Positions 1 to 7,250 of a DNA stretch of 35,256 nt are shown here, piece by piece. The first letter of the stretch is position 1; every line of letters begins with the position of its first letter. The position numbers and the translations under genes were made by a program. The notes beneath the pieces are model-generated. The model saw only the letters and a program-made list of their open reading frames with translations, was not told the origin of the DNA and ran no database searches. Origin of the DNA: a virus; IMG/VR virus record IMGVR_UViG_3300047380_000331, positions 1 to 35,256 of that record; one strand, written 5' to 3'.

Positions 1-1
1 T

Positions 2-226
2 GGGGGTGCTGTATTAGATTGGCACATGGATCCACCAACTGGTGATAGGTTTATAATTGTAGTTCAAGGATCACACGAAGTACAATTTGATGTTAAAGGT
101 AAGATAGTATCTCAGCAAATGGGTCCAGGTGAGATATGGTATATAAACAGTAACTGGTATCACAGGGTGATTAACAATAGCTTAGACGATCGTTATGCTA
201 TTTTAGGTTGCTATCTACATAAATAG
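2..226 (+). CDS. Aspartyl/asparaginyl beta-hydroxylase-like 2OG-Fe(II) dioxygenase, C-terminal part
   Basis: The reading frame is open to the left edge, so only the last 74 residues are visible and the true start lies outside. The fragment has the double-stranded beta-helix pattern of the AspH/LpxO-like family: an HxD at the start (WHMDPPTGDR), then an Arg, a 'VVQGSHEV' strand, 'GEIWYINSNWYHRVINNS' carrying the distal metal-ligand His, and 'DRYAILG' with the Arg expected to hold 2-oxoglutarate. In this family the enzyme hydroxylates Asp/Asn side chains or lipid acyl chains using Fe(II), O2 and 2-oxoglutarate. Dioxygenases of this fold are common accessory genes in marine T4-like phages, but the substrate cannot be told here. 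The stop codon TAG lies within the late promoter of the next gene. Confidence 0.7.
   Translation, partial: GGAVLDWHMDPPTGDRFIIVVQGSHEVQFDVKGKIVSQQMGPGEIWYINSNWYHRVINNSLDDRYAILGCYLHK
218..226 (+). promoter_or_regulatory. Phage late promoter (gp55-type -10 element)
   Basis: CATAAATAG, with ATAAATA at 219-225, lies 26 bases before the ATG of the 104-aa gene and overlaps the end of the preceding gene. It matches the T4 late promoter TATAAATA except for the first base. The same [CG]ATAAATA[GC] word recurs in four other intergenic regions of this window. No -35 element is needed for this promoter class. Confidence 0.7.
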
Positions 227-251
227 TAGTATATAATAAAGGAGAACAACC

Positions 252-566
252 ATGAAACAAAAAATCGTAATCGAAGGTATCAAAAGCAAATATGCAGCAG
301 CACATGTTCATCTTCCAATAATCGAAGCATTGAATGTTATGAACCAAGAAGAACAAGCAGTATTTGAATTTGTAGGTGCAGCCGAAACAGCAGGCAATGT
401 TGCAATCACTCGTGCATACAATAAAGATACAGACACTGTTACTATTGATCGTGTATGGACTGATGCAGGTTGGACAGAATACCAAACTCACTCAGCTAAT
501 ACTGCTACAGTAAAAGCAGCAATGGAAGCAGCAGGTTATACAGTTACTATTACAGAAACTGCATAA
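252..566 (+). CDS. Conserved-looking small acidic protein, function unknown
   Basis: This encodes 104 residues preceded by a strong ribosome site AAAGGAG at 238-244, seven bases before the ATG. I do not recognise the family. The protein is alanine- and threonine-rich and acidic, with no signal peptide, membrane segment or cysteine. The N-terminal part looks mixed alpha/beta ('KQKIVIEGI'). The second half reads as two beta strands around 'TDTVTIDRVW', a helix at 'TVKAAMEAAG' and a final strand 'YTVTIT'. It sits alone between a late promoter and an intrinsic terminator, so it is a monocistronic late unit. That pattern fits an abundant small virion or assembly protein, but this is inference from context only. 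Confidence 0.85.
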   Translation: MKQKIVIEGIKSKYAAAHVHLPIIEALNVMNQEEQAVFEFVGAAETAGNVAITRAYNKDTDTVTIDRVWTDAGWTEYQTHSANTATVKAAMEAAGYTVTITETA

Positions 567-590
567 TAATTTATAATAATTTAATTAAGG

Positions 591-623
591 TTGCTGGTGT
601 AGGAATGCATCAGCAATTTTTTT
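591..623 (+). terminator. Rho-independent terminator
   Basis: An 11-bp stem pairs TTGCTGGTGTA (591-601) with TGCATCAGCAA (606-616), using G-U pairs, around a GGAA tetraloop. A run of T follows at 617-623. It lies 25 bases after the stop of the 104-aa gene and overlaps the stop codon of the convergent minus-strand gene. In the minus direction the hairpin is not followed by a clean U run, so it should work mainly on the plus transcript. Confidence 0.85.
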
Positions 624-1788
624 ATCCGTGTGTATCAATACGGTATCTAAGACTTTTACTTTCTTCAAAATCTAAATCTACTTCAGTGTCAGGTAACTTG
701 TTATCGTTATCTAAGAATTGAAATATTCCATAAGACTGTGTGCTTAACACAGGAGCCCATACATCCAAGTATCTAACAACATGATGTTTGATTTCATCTT
801 TGGGACCCACGTTGTATTGGAATCTTCCATACTCACTTGTCTCTTCTGCATCCATGCTCTTGTACAATAGCTTAGTGTCTGGTAAGTGTTTAGCGTTTTC
901 AATAGTAGTTAATGCATCTATACTCTTGTGTCCACTTAGCTTTAATAAGTTATAGCTTCTATGATATATTGGATCAAAGAATGTACTTGTAGTATATAAC
1001 TTATCAGCACCAAACTCTATTGCTGTACTGATAGCTTTACTACTGCCCAAACACTGTCCAAAGTATACAACTTTCTTTGTCTTAGGGAAATGTTCTTTAA
1101 TTAGTTCAGCATGCTTTTGTGCAGTTTCTTTTGGACTTTGTTCAAAGCCAAATGCAAACCCTGCTGTAACAGGTGTTCTCCAACTTAACACATTCATATT
1201 TGCTTTACGCCAACTTAGTACATAAGGATTGTACCAAGGAGTATAACTTTGATCTTGGAACCACCAACCAGCATCTGTCATGTTAACAATAGTAGTTTCT
1301 GAATCGTTGTCTACTATACTGTGGAAGCCACCATACTCTTTTATGTAACTTGGCTTTGGTTTATTAATTAGTTGTTGTACACGTTTCTCTGTGGTCCAAC
1401 TTTTATAAAATGCTCTAGGCTGTACTGTTTCTATGTTATGCCAGTTGCCTTGTATAATAAACATTTCTTCTTTGTTGTTGCAATACTTTGTAAACATAAC
1501 GTTACGTGGACTATCAAATACTACTTTAGTATAACACCTTGCTCTATAGTCATTGTTGTCTATTGTCCACTTTGTATTTTTAAACGGACTAGTAATCATA
1601 ATAATACAACTTTGACCAGGAAAGGGAACAAACTCGTGTAAGCTGTATTCGCCTGGGTCTTCTACTATTACTTTGGTTAATGTTGTATCGTTACTAGGAG
1701 AAAGAATTTCTTTCTCTAATCGTTCTTGTCTATAACGATATTCAAAGAAACTCCATTCCTTTCTGTATTCAAAATCAATTATCTTCAT
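622..1788 (-). CDS. Alpha/beta-hydrolase-like protein of unknown function, last gene of the modification cassette
   Basis: This encodes 388 residues with an ATG start that overlaps the previous gene by 14 bases. The C-terminal half resembles an alpha/beta-hydrolase core: a strand 'KKVVYFG' leads into G-Q-C246-L-G-S-S, the position of a nucleophile elbow (GxCxG or GxSxG), followed by a helix and then 'DKLYTTSTFFDP'. This recalls hydrolase-like proteins of bacterial capsule and glycoprotein export clusters (the XcbB/CpsF or Asp2 type), but I cannot align it with confidence. The N-terminal ~200 residues are beta-rich and tryptophan-rich. If C246 is the nucleophile it would be a Cys rather than Ser enzyme. 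It is translated last in a late-expressed cassette holding glycosyltransferases and a radical SAM enzyme, so a role in transferring or trimming a modifying group is possible. Confidence 0.8.
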   Translation of the reverse strand: MKIIDFEYRKEWSFFEYRYRQERLEKEILSPSNDTTLTKVIVEDPGEYSLHEFVPFPGQSCIIMITSPFKNTKWTIDNNDYRARCYTKVVFDSPRNVMFTKYCNNKEEMFIIQGNWHNIETVQPRAFYKSWTTEKRVQQLINKPKPSYIKEYGGFHSIVDNDSETTIVNMTDAGWWFQDQSYTPWYNPYVLSWRKANMNVLSWRTPVTAGFAFGFEQSPKETAQKHAELIKEHFPKTKKVVYFGQCLGSSKAISTAIEFGADKLYTTSTFFDPIYHRSYNLLKLSGHKSIDALTTIENAKHLPDTKLLYKSMDAEETSEYGRFQYNVGPKDEIKHHVVRYLDVWAPVLSTQSYGIFQFLDNDNKLPDTEVDLDFEESKSLRYRIDTHG

Positions 1789-2689
1789 ATAATTCCACTT
1801 GTGCTAATCCATCTTTTTCAATCATGTGATACCATTCTTCTAACGACATGTCATCGTTTGAATATGCATAACAAGGTTGTACACTATTAAAGTGTATTGG
1901 ATCTTTCCAACCTACATAGTCTTGTAGGTTATTGTTTACTACAAAGTCTTTGACTTTGGTTTCCCATTCAGCTCTCGTTTGTTTGTCATGTTTGTCTTTT
2001 GCAGCTTGAGTTGTTTTAACTAAGTTAATTGGATTCCAATGCCATATTGTTTCTGTACTTAAACTAAGTTGTGGTCTTATGTTTCCATTCTTAACTAGTT
2101 CTACATCATTGTCGTATGCGGCATGTAACAAATTCTTTCCTATAGTAGCATAACCAACATGTAGTGTTACTCTGTTAGGCATTGACGTGCTTACAAACAT
2201 CTTGCGTAGCTCTGAGTTAAGTACTACTCTGTCACTTATATTGTGTTCGCCTATATAAAATACTGTAAACGCAGCTTGCTTTCGGCCAAACAAAGCATTC
2301 TCAAGTTCGTGTACTAGGAAGTTAACTTCTTTAAGTAATCTTCTTATAACTTTAATGTCTTCGCTTAACTTTTGGTGGTCAGTATCATCTGACATGTATA
2401 CTTCTTCTACTATATGAAATGCTTCGTGTATTCTATTTAATGAATCTCTGTCTAGCGTATCTGGAATGTCAGGCATAGTTACATTCAATGCACTTACTTC
2501 TTTAACTAGCTTTTTTAGTTTTACTTCTATTGCATCTGCATCTGCAAACATATTAAAGCTACCATGAGATGGTCTAATATTCTTTTCACGTTTTTTAATT
2601 AGGTTAAACATTGTTTCGCCAACAATGTTATCTACAAAAGTAAAACTAGCCTTCTTACCTGAATTACTTACTAGGAATATTTTTGGCAT
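1775..2689 (-). CDS. Hypothetical protein with a His-rich helical middle, next to radical SAM gene
   Basis: This encodes 304 residues, overlapping the radical SAM gene upstream by 26 bases and the hydrolase-like gene downstream by 14, so translation is probably coupled. I do not recognise the family. The N-terminus 'MPKIFLVSNSGKKASF' looks like a strand-turn-strand. Residues ~50-135 are predicted mostly helical and contain 'RIHEAFHIVEE' (H88 and H92) and 'FLVHELENAL' (H127), spacing that could bind a metal within a helical bundle. The C-terminal third is rich in Trp, Asn and His and ends in an acidic tail. No membrane segment or signal peptide is seen. Its position suggests it works with the radical SAM protein, as a partner or substrate-binding subunit, but nothing in the sequence proves it. 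Confidence 0.8.
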   Translation of the reverse strand: MPKIFLVSNSGKKASFTFVDNIVGETMFNLIKKREKNIRPSHGSFNMFADADAIEVKLKKLVKEVSALNVTMPDIPDTLDRDSLNRIHEAFHIVEEVYMSDDTDHQKLSEDIKVIRRLLKEVNFLVHELENALFGRKQAAFTVFYIGEHNISDRVVLNSELRKMFVSTSMPNRVTLHVGYATIGKNLLHAAYDNDVELVKNGNIRPQLSLSTETIWHWNPINLVKTTQAAKDKHDKQTRAEWETKVKDFVVNNNLQDYVGWKDPIHFNSVQPCYAYSNDDMSLEEWYHMIEKDGLAQVELYEDN

Positions 2690-4292
2690 TCTTTGCGTCC
2701 TTTAATTGTTGCTTGTATTTTTCATATGTTACATCTGTCTCGGGTGCATCCCATATTTGTTGGTATTCTTTGATACAAATATTATAAAAGTCTGTATACT
2801 CTGGAAACACTTCTAGGAATGATTTATCTCTTCGTCTATCGTATTCCTGTACAAAGTTTCCAAATTTACTTCTTGTTAGTTTTAATTCCTTGTCATGATG
2901 TAGTCCATGTTCATCTAGTTGGTCTGCTTTTATAATACAATCAATAGTATTACGTTTTAGTTTTAAACATTCCCAATCTTCAAACTTGTTTGTTCCATAG
3001 AAGTCAGGTGTACCAACGTTCTCATACATAAACTCTAATGCAGGAATCAAATATTCTTTAATTAATTCTTTACTAGCTATAGCAGGATCTAACCAAGGTG
3101 GATGTCTAACATAAGGTGTATCAATACTAACACGACTATGCTGTTTACCTTTTCTTTCTTTGTAAGGTTTACTTCCTGGTACAGTTCCTAAGAAACCTTT
3201 TTCTTCAAACCATGCTGCCATTCCATTCCAGCTATACATTTGTTTAAGTTGTAATACCCATTCTAACAATTCTTTAAATGTACTTAAACTTAAAACATTA
3301 AACGCAGCCATAAAGTTAACACGTGTATCTTTTGTGTTAGCTAAAAAGTATTCTACATTTGTTTTAAACATCTTCCAGTCCATGCCATCACGTATGTAAT
3401 CACATCGATCACCTGTAGCTTCTGCACTAACAAACAAATCAAATTTCTTAACACAATTGTTCTCAGTTAAGTATTGTACTTTCTCTACAAACTCTTTCCA
3501 CTTGTCTCCTGGTGGACATGCATTAGTATTAATACTAAATTCTAGTTGTGGATTTGGATTCTCCATTAAGAATTCAATAACTTTAAATGTATCTTTAAGT
3601 AGTAAAGGTTCGCCGCCTGTAATACGAAACGTGTGCATATGTTTGTATGCTTCTGGAAACCATTTCCAAAATGCTTCAATATAAGGATTATGTTCTCTCT
3701 TTGGTATATGTTTTTCTGTTTCTTTGATTGGATTGTAATGATGATTTAATATATTGTAATCACCATTTTGATCAATGTCTTGTTGCCACTTACTACTAAA
3801 TGCTGGTCCACAATAAGCACATGCAAAGTTACAAGTGTTACCAAAGCTAACTTCTACATATGTAGGGAATATATCTTCGTCGCCATCTAAGTCTTTAATT
3901 TTATTATAGTGTGGGCTACTAAAGCTAGGCAAACTTTTAAGTACACGATCACTTATCTCTCCATTGTCTTCCACTCTCCAACAGAAGTCACACTCTTTAG
4001 GACGCTTGCCGTTAAGCATTTCCTTGCGTCTTTCTTTTTTAAACAATGTGTTGTGTAATGCACTAGGGTTATCTTTTAATTCTTCCAATGGTATCTTGTG
4101 TGCACCTGGGTGGTGACAACTATGTGTTAGTCCATTGCCTAAGTGCATTGTAACTTGTGTCCACTTAGCTAAACAAAAACCTGGACCTGTTTCATTAAGA
4201 AGGTTAAGCATCTTATTTCTATTTGCTGTACCAGGCAATGTCTCGCCACGGTCATCTCTAATCCAATCTACTTCTTCTAATTTTCTAGCCAT
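2664..4292 (-). CDS. Radical SAM protein with N-terminal twitch-like cysteine region
   Basis: This encodes 542 residues from the ATG at 4292. A TTG 15 bases upstream is open in frame but has no ribosome site. The radical SAM core shows C154-x3-C158-x2-C161 (CNFACAYC), which binds the [4Fe-4S] cluster that cleaves S-adenosylmethionine, and 'RITGGEPLL' with the GGE motif at 226-228. Ahead of the core is an unusual cysteine region, C59 ('HSCHHP') plus C101-x2-C104-W ('CDFCWRVEDNG'), like an auxiliary-cluster twitch/SPASM domain moved to the N-terminus. Phage and bacterial proteins of this build are known as N-terminal-twitch radical SAM proteins. Their reactions are mostly unknown; relatives modify peptides or sugars. 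The gene overlaps a 51-aa ORF by 8 bases and the 304-aa gene by 26, within a late-transcribed glycosyltransferase cassette. Confidence 0.93.
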   Translation of the reverse strand: MARKLEEVDWIRDDRGETLPGTANRNKMLNLLNETGPGFCLAKWTQVTMHLGNGLTHSCHHPGAHKIPLEELKDNPSALHNTLFKKERRKEMLNGKRPKECDFCWRVEDNGEISDRVLKSLPSFSSPHYNKIKDLDGDEDIFPTYVEVSFGNTCNFACAYCGPAFSSKWQQDIDQNGDYNILNHHYNPIKETEKHIPKREHNPYIEAFWKWFPEAYKHMHTFRITGGEPLLLKDTFKVIEFLMENPNPQLEFSINTNACPPGDKWKEFVEKVQYLTENNCVKKFDLFVSAEATGDRCDYIRDGMDWKMFKTNVEYFLANTKDTRVNFMAAFNVLSLSTFKELLEWVLQLKQMYSWNGMAAWFEEKGFLGTVPGSKPYKERKGKQHSRVSIDTPYVRHPPWLDPAIASKELIKEYLIPALEFMYENVGTPDFYGTNKFEDWECLKLKRNTIDCIIKADQLDEHGLHHDKELKLTRSKFGNFVQEYDRRRDKSFLEVFPEYTDFYNICIKEYQQIWDAPETDVTYEKYKQQLKDAKNAKNIPSK

Positions 4293-4440
4293 TGTCTTTG
4301 CTTTCAATATGTTTGTAATCTAAATACTGTGAACACCATTCGTAGAAGTTACGATCTGTATCCGGCCAGCACTCAGCAAATACTACATCATCTTTTATGT
4401 GTTGTCTGAATATATTTCTGACTTCTGTTTCGGTTAGCAT
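4285..4440 (-). CDS. 51-aa small ORF coupled to the radical SAM gene
   Basis: This encodes 51 residues. The ATG (4440-4438) follows directly after the TAG of the glycosyltransferase-like gene at 4441-4443, and its own TAG (4287-4285) overlaps the radical SAM ATG by 8 bases in another frame. It fills exactly the 148-base gap that would otherwise be the only sizeable hole in the cassette, which supports it being real. The protein starts MLTETEVRNIF, contains 'ECWPDTDRNFYEWC' with two cysteines and two tryptophans, and ends HIESKDNG. It is acidic and aromatic-rich with no signal peptide. No family is recognised. It could be a helper protein, or a peptide acted on by the adjacent radical SAM enzyme; both are inference. 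Confidence 0.7.
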   Translation of the reverse strand: MLTETEVRNIFRQHIKDDVVFAECWPDTDRNFYEWCSQYLDYKHIESKDNG

Positions 4441-5427
4441 CTATTCTAATGTGTCCTCTACATTCTCTTCCTTAACTTGTGCTCCAAGTCTACTAGGATT
4501 AATGTATACTTCTTTAAAGAAGCGAGAACCTTCTTTGCCTAAGTCTGCAATTTCTAAATCAAGTTTGCTACGTATTTCATATCCAAGTCTATTACTTTCT
4601 TTTTGCAATACGTTATAATTCCATTTCATTCCTGTACGTGGACATAGTTGATCGCTACCTTCTTCAAATTTTGGTAGTACGTTGTCGTGATAAAATTTTG
4701 TTAGCCAATCAAAGTCTCTAACATTTTTCCAATCCCAACTTTCTCTATCAACGTTTGTCATGTGACAACCAAGCCTAGCACCATATATTGCCCATAGTCC
4801 ATTCTCACAATCATCACCAACACTCATCCAAGTAAGTAAACGTTTATAATTTTTATTGTGTACCTTCTCTTTCAAGTACATAGGATCAACAATGTCGCCA
4901 TCAACTAATCCCATCTTAACACCTTCACGGAAGCCTGCACGCCATGCTTGTAATGGACTAGCATTATTCATTACATCGCAATATATATTATTCATTTGTA
5001 CGTAGTTGATATTCCAACAAAAGTCTACCTGTGCTCTTTTATCTCCAGCTGGTGCATTCTCATGTGTCTGCATTCCATACACAACAGGCTTTGGCCAACA
5101 TTTAATTCCACCATTACCATATACTAATCCATTGATAGTATTCTTACCTGCCCAACTAATAACATCAGTATCTCTAATACGTTTCATATCTATTTCAATA
5201 CCAAAGAAATCTTCTTTAACAATGTTGTCTGCATCAATTGTAATAAATCTATCTGTTTCAGCTAAGTCTGCTGCGGCCTTGTGAGCTGCGTCACTGCCAA
5301 ACACTCCGTGGCTGCGTTTAGCCCAGGGTGCTTTATTAATTAAGTCGTTAAAGTTTTCATCTGCATTAGGTTCGTCATAGCTAATGAAAACAATATCAAA
5401 TTCGTTGATGCTAGTCATTTGTGTCAT
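4441..5427 (-). CDS. GT-A-like glycosyltransferase-related protein
   Basis: This encodes 328 residues. The start at 5427 is supported by GGAGA eight to nine bases upstream; a second Met three codons later is possible. The N-terminus 'FDIVFISYDEPNADENF' followed by helices and 'RFITIDADNIV' gives a Rossmann-like nucleotide-sugar site with a DxD motif at D65-A-D67, the metal/UDP-binding signature of GT-A enzymes. Later segments rich in Trp and Asn ('ISWAGKNTINGLVYGNGGIKCW') resemble the acceptor half. A sugar donor and acceptor cannot be named. It overlaps the 336-aa gene by 17 bases and is followed without gap by the 51-aa ORF. Together with the two other GT-A-like genes upstream, it points to a glycan-building or decorating role in the late phase of infection. 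Confidence 0.82.
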   Translation of the reverse strand: MTQMTSINEFDIVFISYDEPNADENFNDLINKAPWAKRSHGVFGSDAAHKAAADLAETDRFITIDADNIVKEDFFGIEIDMKRIRDTDVISWAGKNTINGLVYGNGGIKCWPKPVVYGMQTHENAPAGDKRAQVDFCWNINYVQMNNIYCDVMNNASPLQAWRAGFREGVKMGLVDGDIVDPMYLKEKVHNKNYKRLLTWMSVGDDCENGLWAIYGARLGCHMTNVDRESWDWKNVRDFDWLTKFYHDNVLPKFEEGSDQLCPRTGMKWNYNVLQKESNRLGYEIRSKLDLEIADLGKEGSRFFKEVYINPSRLGAQVKEENVEDTLE

Positions 5428-6421
5428 TTATAAGTTCTCCGTTTGTGTTAACTGTTATATAATTGTTTTTGTAAAGTAATATTGGTTTGCTAGGCCAATC
5501 AAACCCAACACTTAATGTTGAATTCTTTTGTAGTAGTTGTCCACTTGTTAGTTCAAATGCACCAACAAGTTTATCAATGCTTCCATCGCATACTACAAAA
5601 CGTAATTTGTTCTTACCTTCAAAATAATATAGTTCATTCTCAGATATATCGCTACCTATGTGAAGTATATTATCTACTACGTTAATATTTATGTTCGACT
5701 TGTCTGCTACTGCGTTGCATTGTAAAACTCTTTTTGTTCCTAAGAACTGTTGATTTTTATTTAAGCTAGACTGCAATGTCCAACCGTAATTATTAAATAC
5801 TGATTTTGAATATAAACTTATGTTACTCCAATCAACCTTTGTTGATATGTCGCTGTTTAATTCTATTAGTTGTTTGCCGTTTTTAAATAATGTAAGTGGG
5901 TCAACTTCAACAATGTCAATTAAGTAATCTGGATCTAATTTCTTTGTAATAAAAATATCTAACAGTTTATTTTCTGATGTAGATATTTCTGTTATGTCGC
6001 TTAGGTTTTTAATATTTTTAATATTATCTTTGTTTACTTCCACTAGTACTTGATTATCTTCATACAATACTTTTACAAACATTTCTGATACTGTTGGATC
6101 AACTTCTGTACTAAATGGTTGTAGCTTATTATCAATTGATTCAATCATTAACGTTGTACTACGATAATCTATGTCATACTTTTCTTCTTGTATATCCCAT
6201 ATCATTCCATACTTCTTAATGCTTTGTGTACCTTTGATAATATGTTTACAAACTGGATTCCATGATTGTGTTTGCAATAGCCCATGTGGAACTTGTTGTA
6301 CAGAGTTACTAATCTTTTTAATCTTGCCAGTCTTTTGGTCAAAGAGAATATAATATTTTCTTTTATTATAATTTTCAGTCTTATCGCTTGGCTGTAATTC
6401 TGTAAGTGTCTCTGTGTTCAT
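5411..6421 (-). CDS. Hypothetical beta-rich protein, possible virion component
   Basis: This encodes 336 residues with ATG at 6419-6421, overlapping the upstream glycosyltransferase-like gene by 41 bases. The family is not recognised. It opens with 'KYYILFDQKTGKIKKISN' and closes with 'KPILLYKNNYITVNTNGEL', both strand-turn patterns typical of phage structural proteins. Between them are many short hydrophobic strands with frequent Asn, Ser and Lys and no helical bundle. No signal peptide or membrane segment is seen. It is flanked on both sides by glycosyltransferase-like genes, so it may be a fibre or decoration protein that carries the modification, but that is only a contextual guess. A perfect ATAAATA on the minus strand at 5686-5692 lies inside the gene. 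Confidence 0.8.
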   Translation of the reverse strand: MNTETLTELQPSDKTENYNKRKYYILFDQKTGKIKKISNSVQQVPHGLLQTQSWNPVCKHIIKGTQSIKKYGMIWDIQEEKYDIDYRSTTLMIESIDNKLQPFSTEVDPTVSEMFVKVLYEDNQVLVEVNKDNIKNIKNLSDITEISTSENKLLDIFITKKLDPDYLIDIVEVDPLTLFKNGKQLIELNSDISTKVDWSNISLYSKSVFNNYGWTLQSSLNKNQQFLGTKRVLQCNAVADKSNININVVDNILHIGSDISENELYYFEGKNKLRFVVCDGSIDKLVGAFELTSGQLLQKNSTLSVGFDWPSKPILLYKNNYITVNTNGELINDTND

Positions 6422-7250
6422 TTAATATTTCTTCTGTTAAAAACTCTTGTTCTCCATAATACAAGTTAGTAGACATTGCAAAGTTTTGTATTTTAACTTT
6501 AGCTCCCTTGCTTGACCATACATTTAATCTGTCTGTCCATTTGTCCCATATACCTATTACACCATCTGATAATGTTATAGGCATGTTAACTGTTTCAATT
6601 ACCTTTTTATTTTGTAATACTTCATCGTGCAGTACTATCGTATTAATAATGCTATGCATAATATCGTTACTATAATGTGCTGGCTTGTGTTGTTCTTTAA
6701 AATAATGAGCAAACACTTCTCTCCAGTTCTGCATAAACACATCAGCAAGTTTAAAATATGCTAAAGCTACATCTGTGTCGTGTTTAAAATAATACATGTT
6801 ACTGTGTACTGTGTTGAATCTATATTCGGCCCATAGTACGTTTAATTTTTTATTAACTAATGCGTTACCTTTAAAGTCTGTAGAGTGAGGGAAGAAGCAT
6901 ATGTCGTGATGATCAATTAAGTATTCCCATGCACTATCGTGATTCTCTTTTACTAAACTAGAACAATTGATTACCATACTATGGATGTACGGTGTACACC
7001 AATACAGTTGCCACTCGTTTGTTCCTGTAGTTTCGTTACTGCCATAAGGAAGATCAATCATGTAATCAAATACATCGTGATGGTGGTGAGGTATTCTATC
7101 CATATAGTTTGTTACAATAGCTACGCTAGCATCTTTGTTATGTATCTTAATACTGTATGCAAGTGCGGCCGCTTGTTCGTATTCAAAGTCTTGCATTGCA
7201 AGAATTAAATAACCTTTGTCTTCTTTTTCAACTACTAGTTCATTAGACAT
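6381..7250 (-). CDS. Glycosyltransferase-like protein lacking the DxD motif
   Basis: This encodes 289 residues from the ATG at 7250, which has GGAG eight bases upstream; a TTG three bases earlier is less likely. The fold matches the upstream gene: 'KGYLILAMQDFEYEQAAALAYS' is the nucleotide-binding strand and helix, 'ASVAIVTN' the second strand, and 'YIHSMVINCSSLV' aligns with the upstream protein's 'FEKTLLLDIDYIV'. Where the neighbour has D-I-D, this one has N95-C96-S97, so the acidic metal ligands are gone. The protein keeps its full length and the surrounding pattern, so it is not a decayed gene. It may be a non-catalytic partner, a donor-independent binding protein or a metal-independent enzyme. 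It overlaps the upstream gene by 8 bases. Confidence 0.82.
   Translation of the reverse strand: MSNELVVEKEDKGYLILAMQDFEYEQAAALAYSIKIHNKDASVAIVTNYMDRIPHHHHDVFDYMIDLPYGSNETTGTNEWQLYWCTPYIHSMVINCSSLVKENHDSAWEYLIDHHDICFFPHSTDFKGNALVNKKLNVLWAEYRFNTVHSNMYYFKHDTDVALAYFKLADVFMQNWREVFAHYFKEQHKPAHYSNDIMHSIINTIVLHDEVLQNKKVIETVNMPITLSDGVIGIWDKWTDRLNVWSSKGAKVKIQNFAMSTNLYYGEQEFLTEEILNEHRDTYRITAKR

Noticed and set aside
591-623. Bidirectional use of the terminator for the convergent cassette
   Set aside because: Read on the minus strand the hairpin is followed by CCTTAATTAAATT, not a run of U, and the poly-U side of the plus strand becomes the last codons and stop region of the minus gene.
4293-4307. TTG start giving five extra residues on the radical SAM protein
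   Set aside because: No ribosome site precedes it, and the ATG at 4292 overlaps the small ORF stop in the usual way for this operon. Similar upstream TTG codons for the two GT8-like genes were rejected for the same reason.
5686-5692. ATAAATA on the minus strand inside the 336-aa gene
   Set aside because: It encodes ordinary Asn/Ile codons and is about 260 bases before the next start, with no boundary nearby. Could be an internal promoter but there is nothing else to support it.
7165-7174. GC-rich palindrome GCGGCCGC in an AT-rich genome
   Set aside because: It falls in codons for an Ala-Ala-Ala-Leu stretch within the glycosyltransferase-like gene. One 8-base palindrome is not evidence of a site or insertion.
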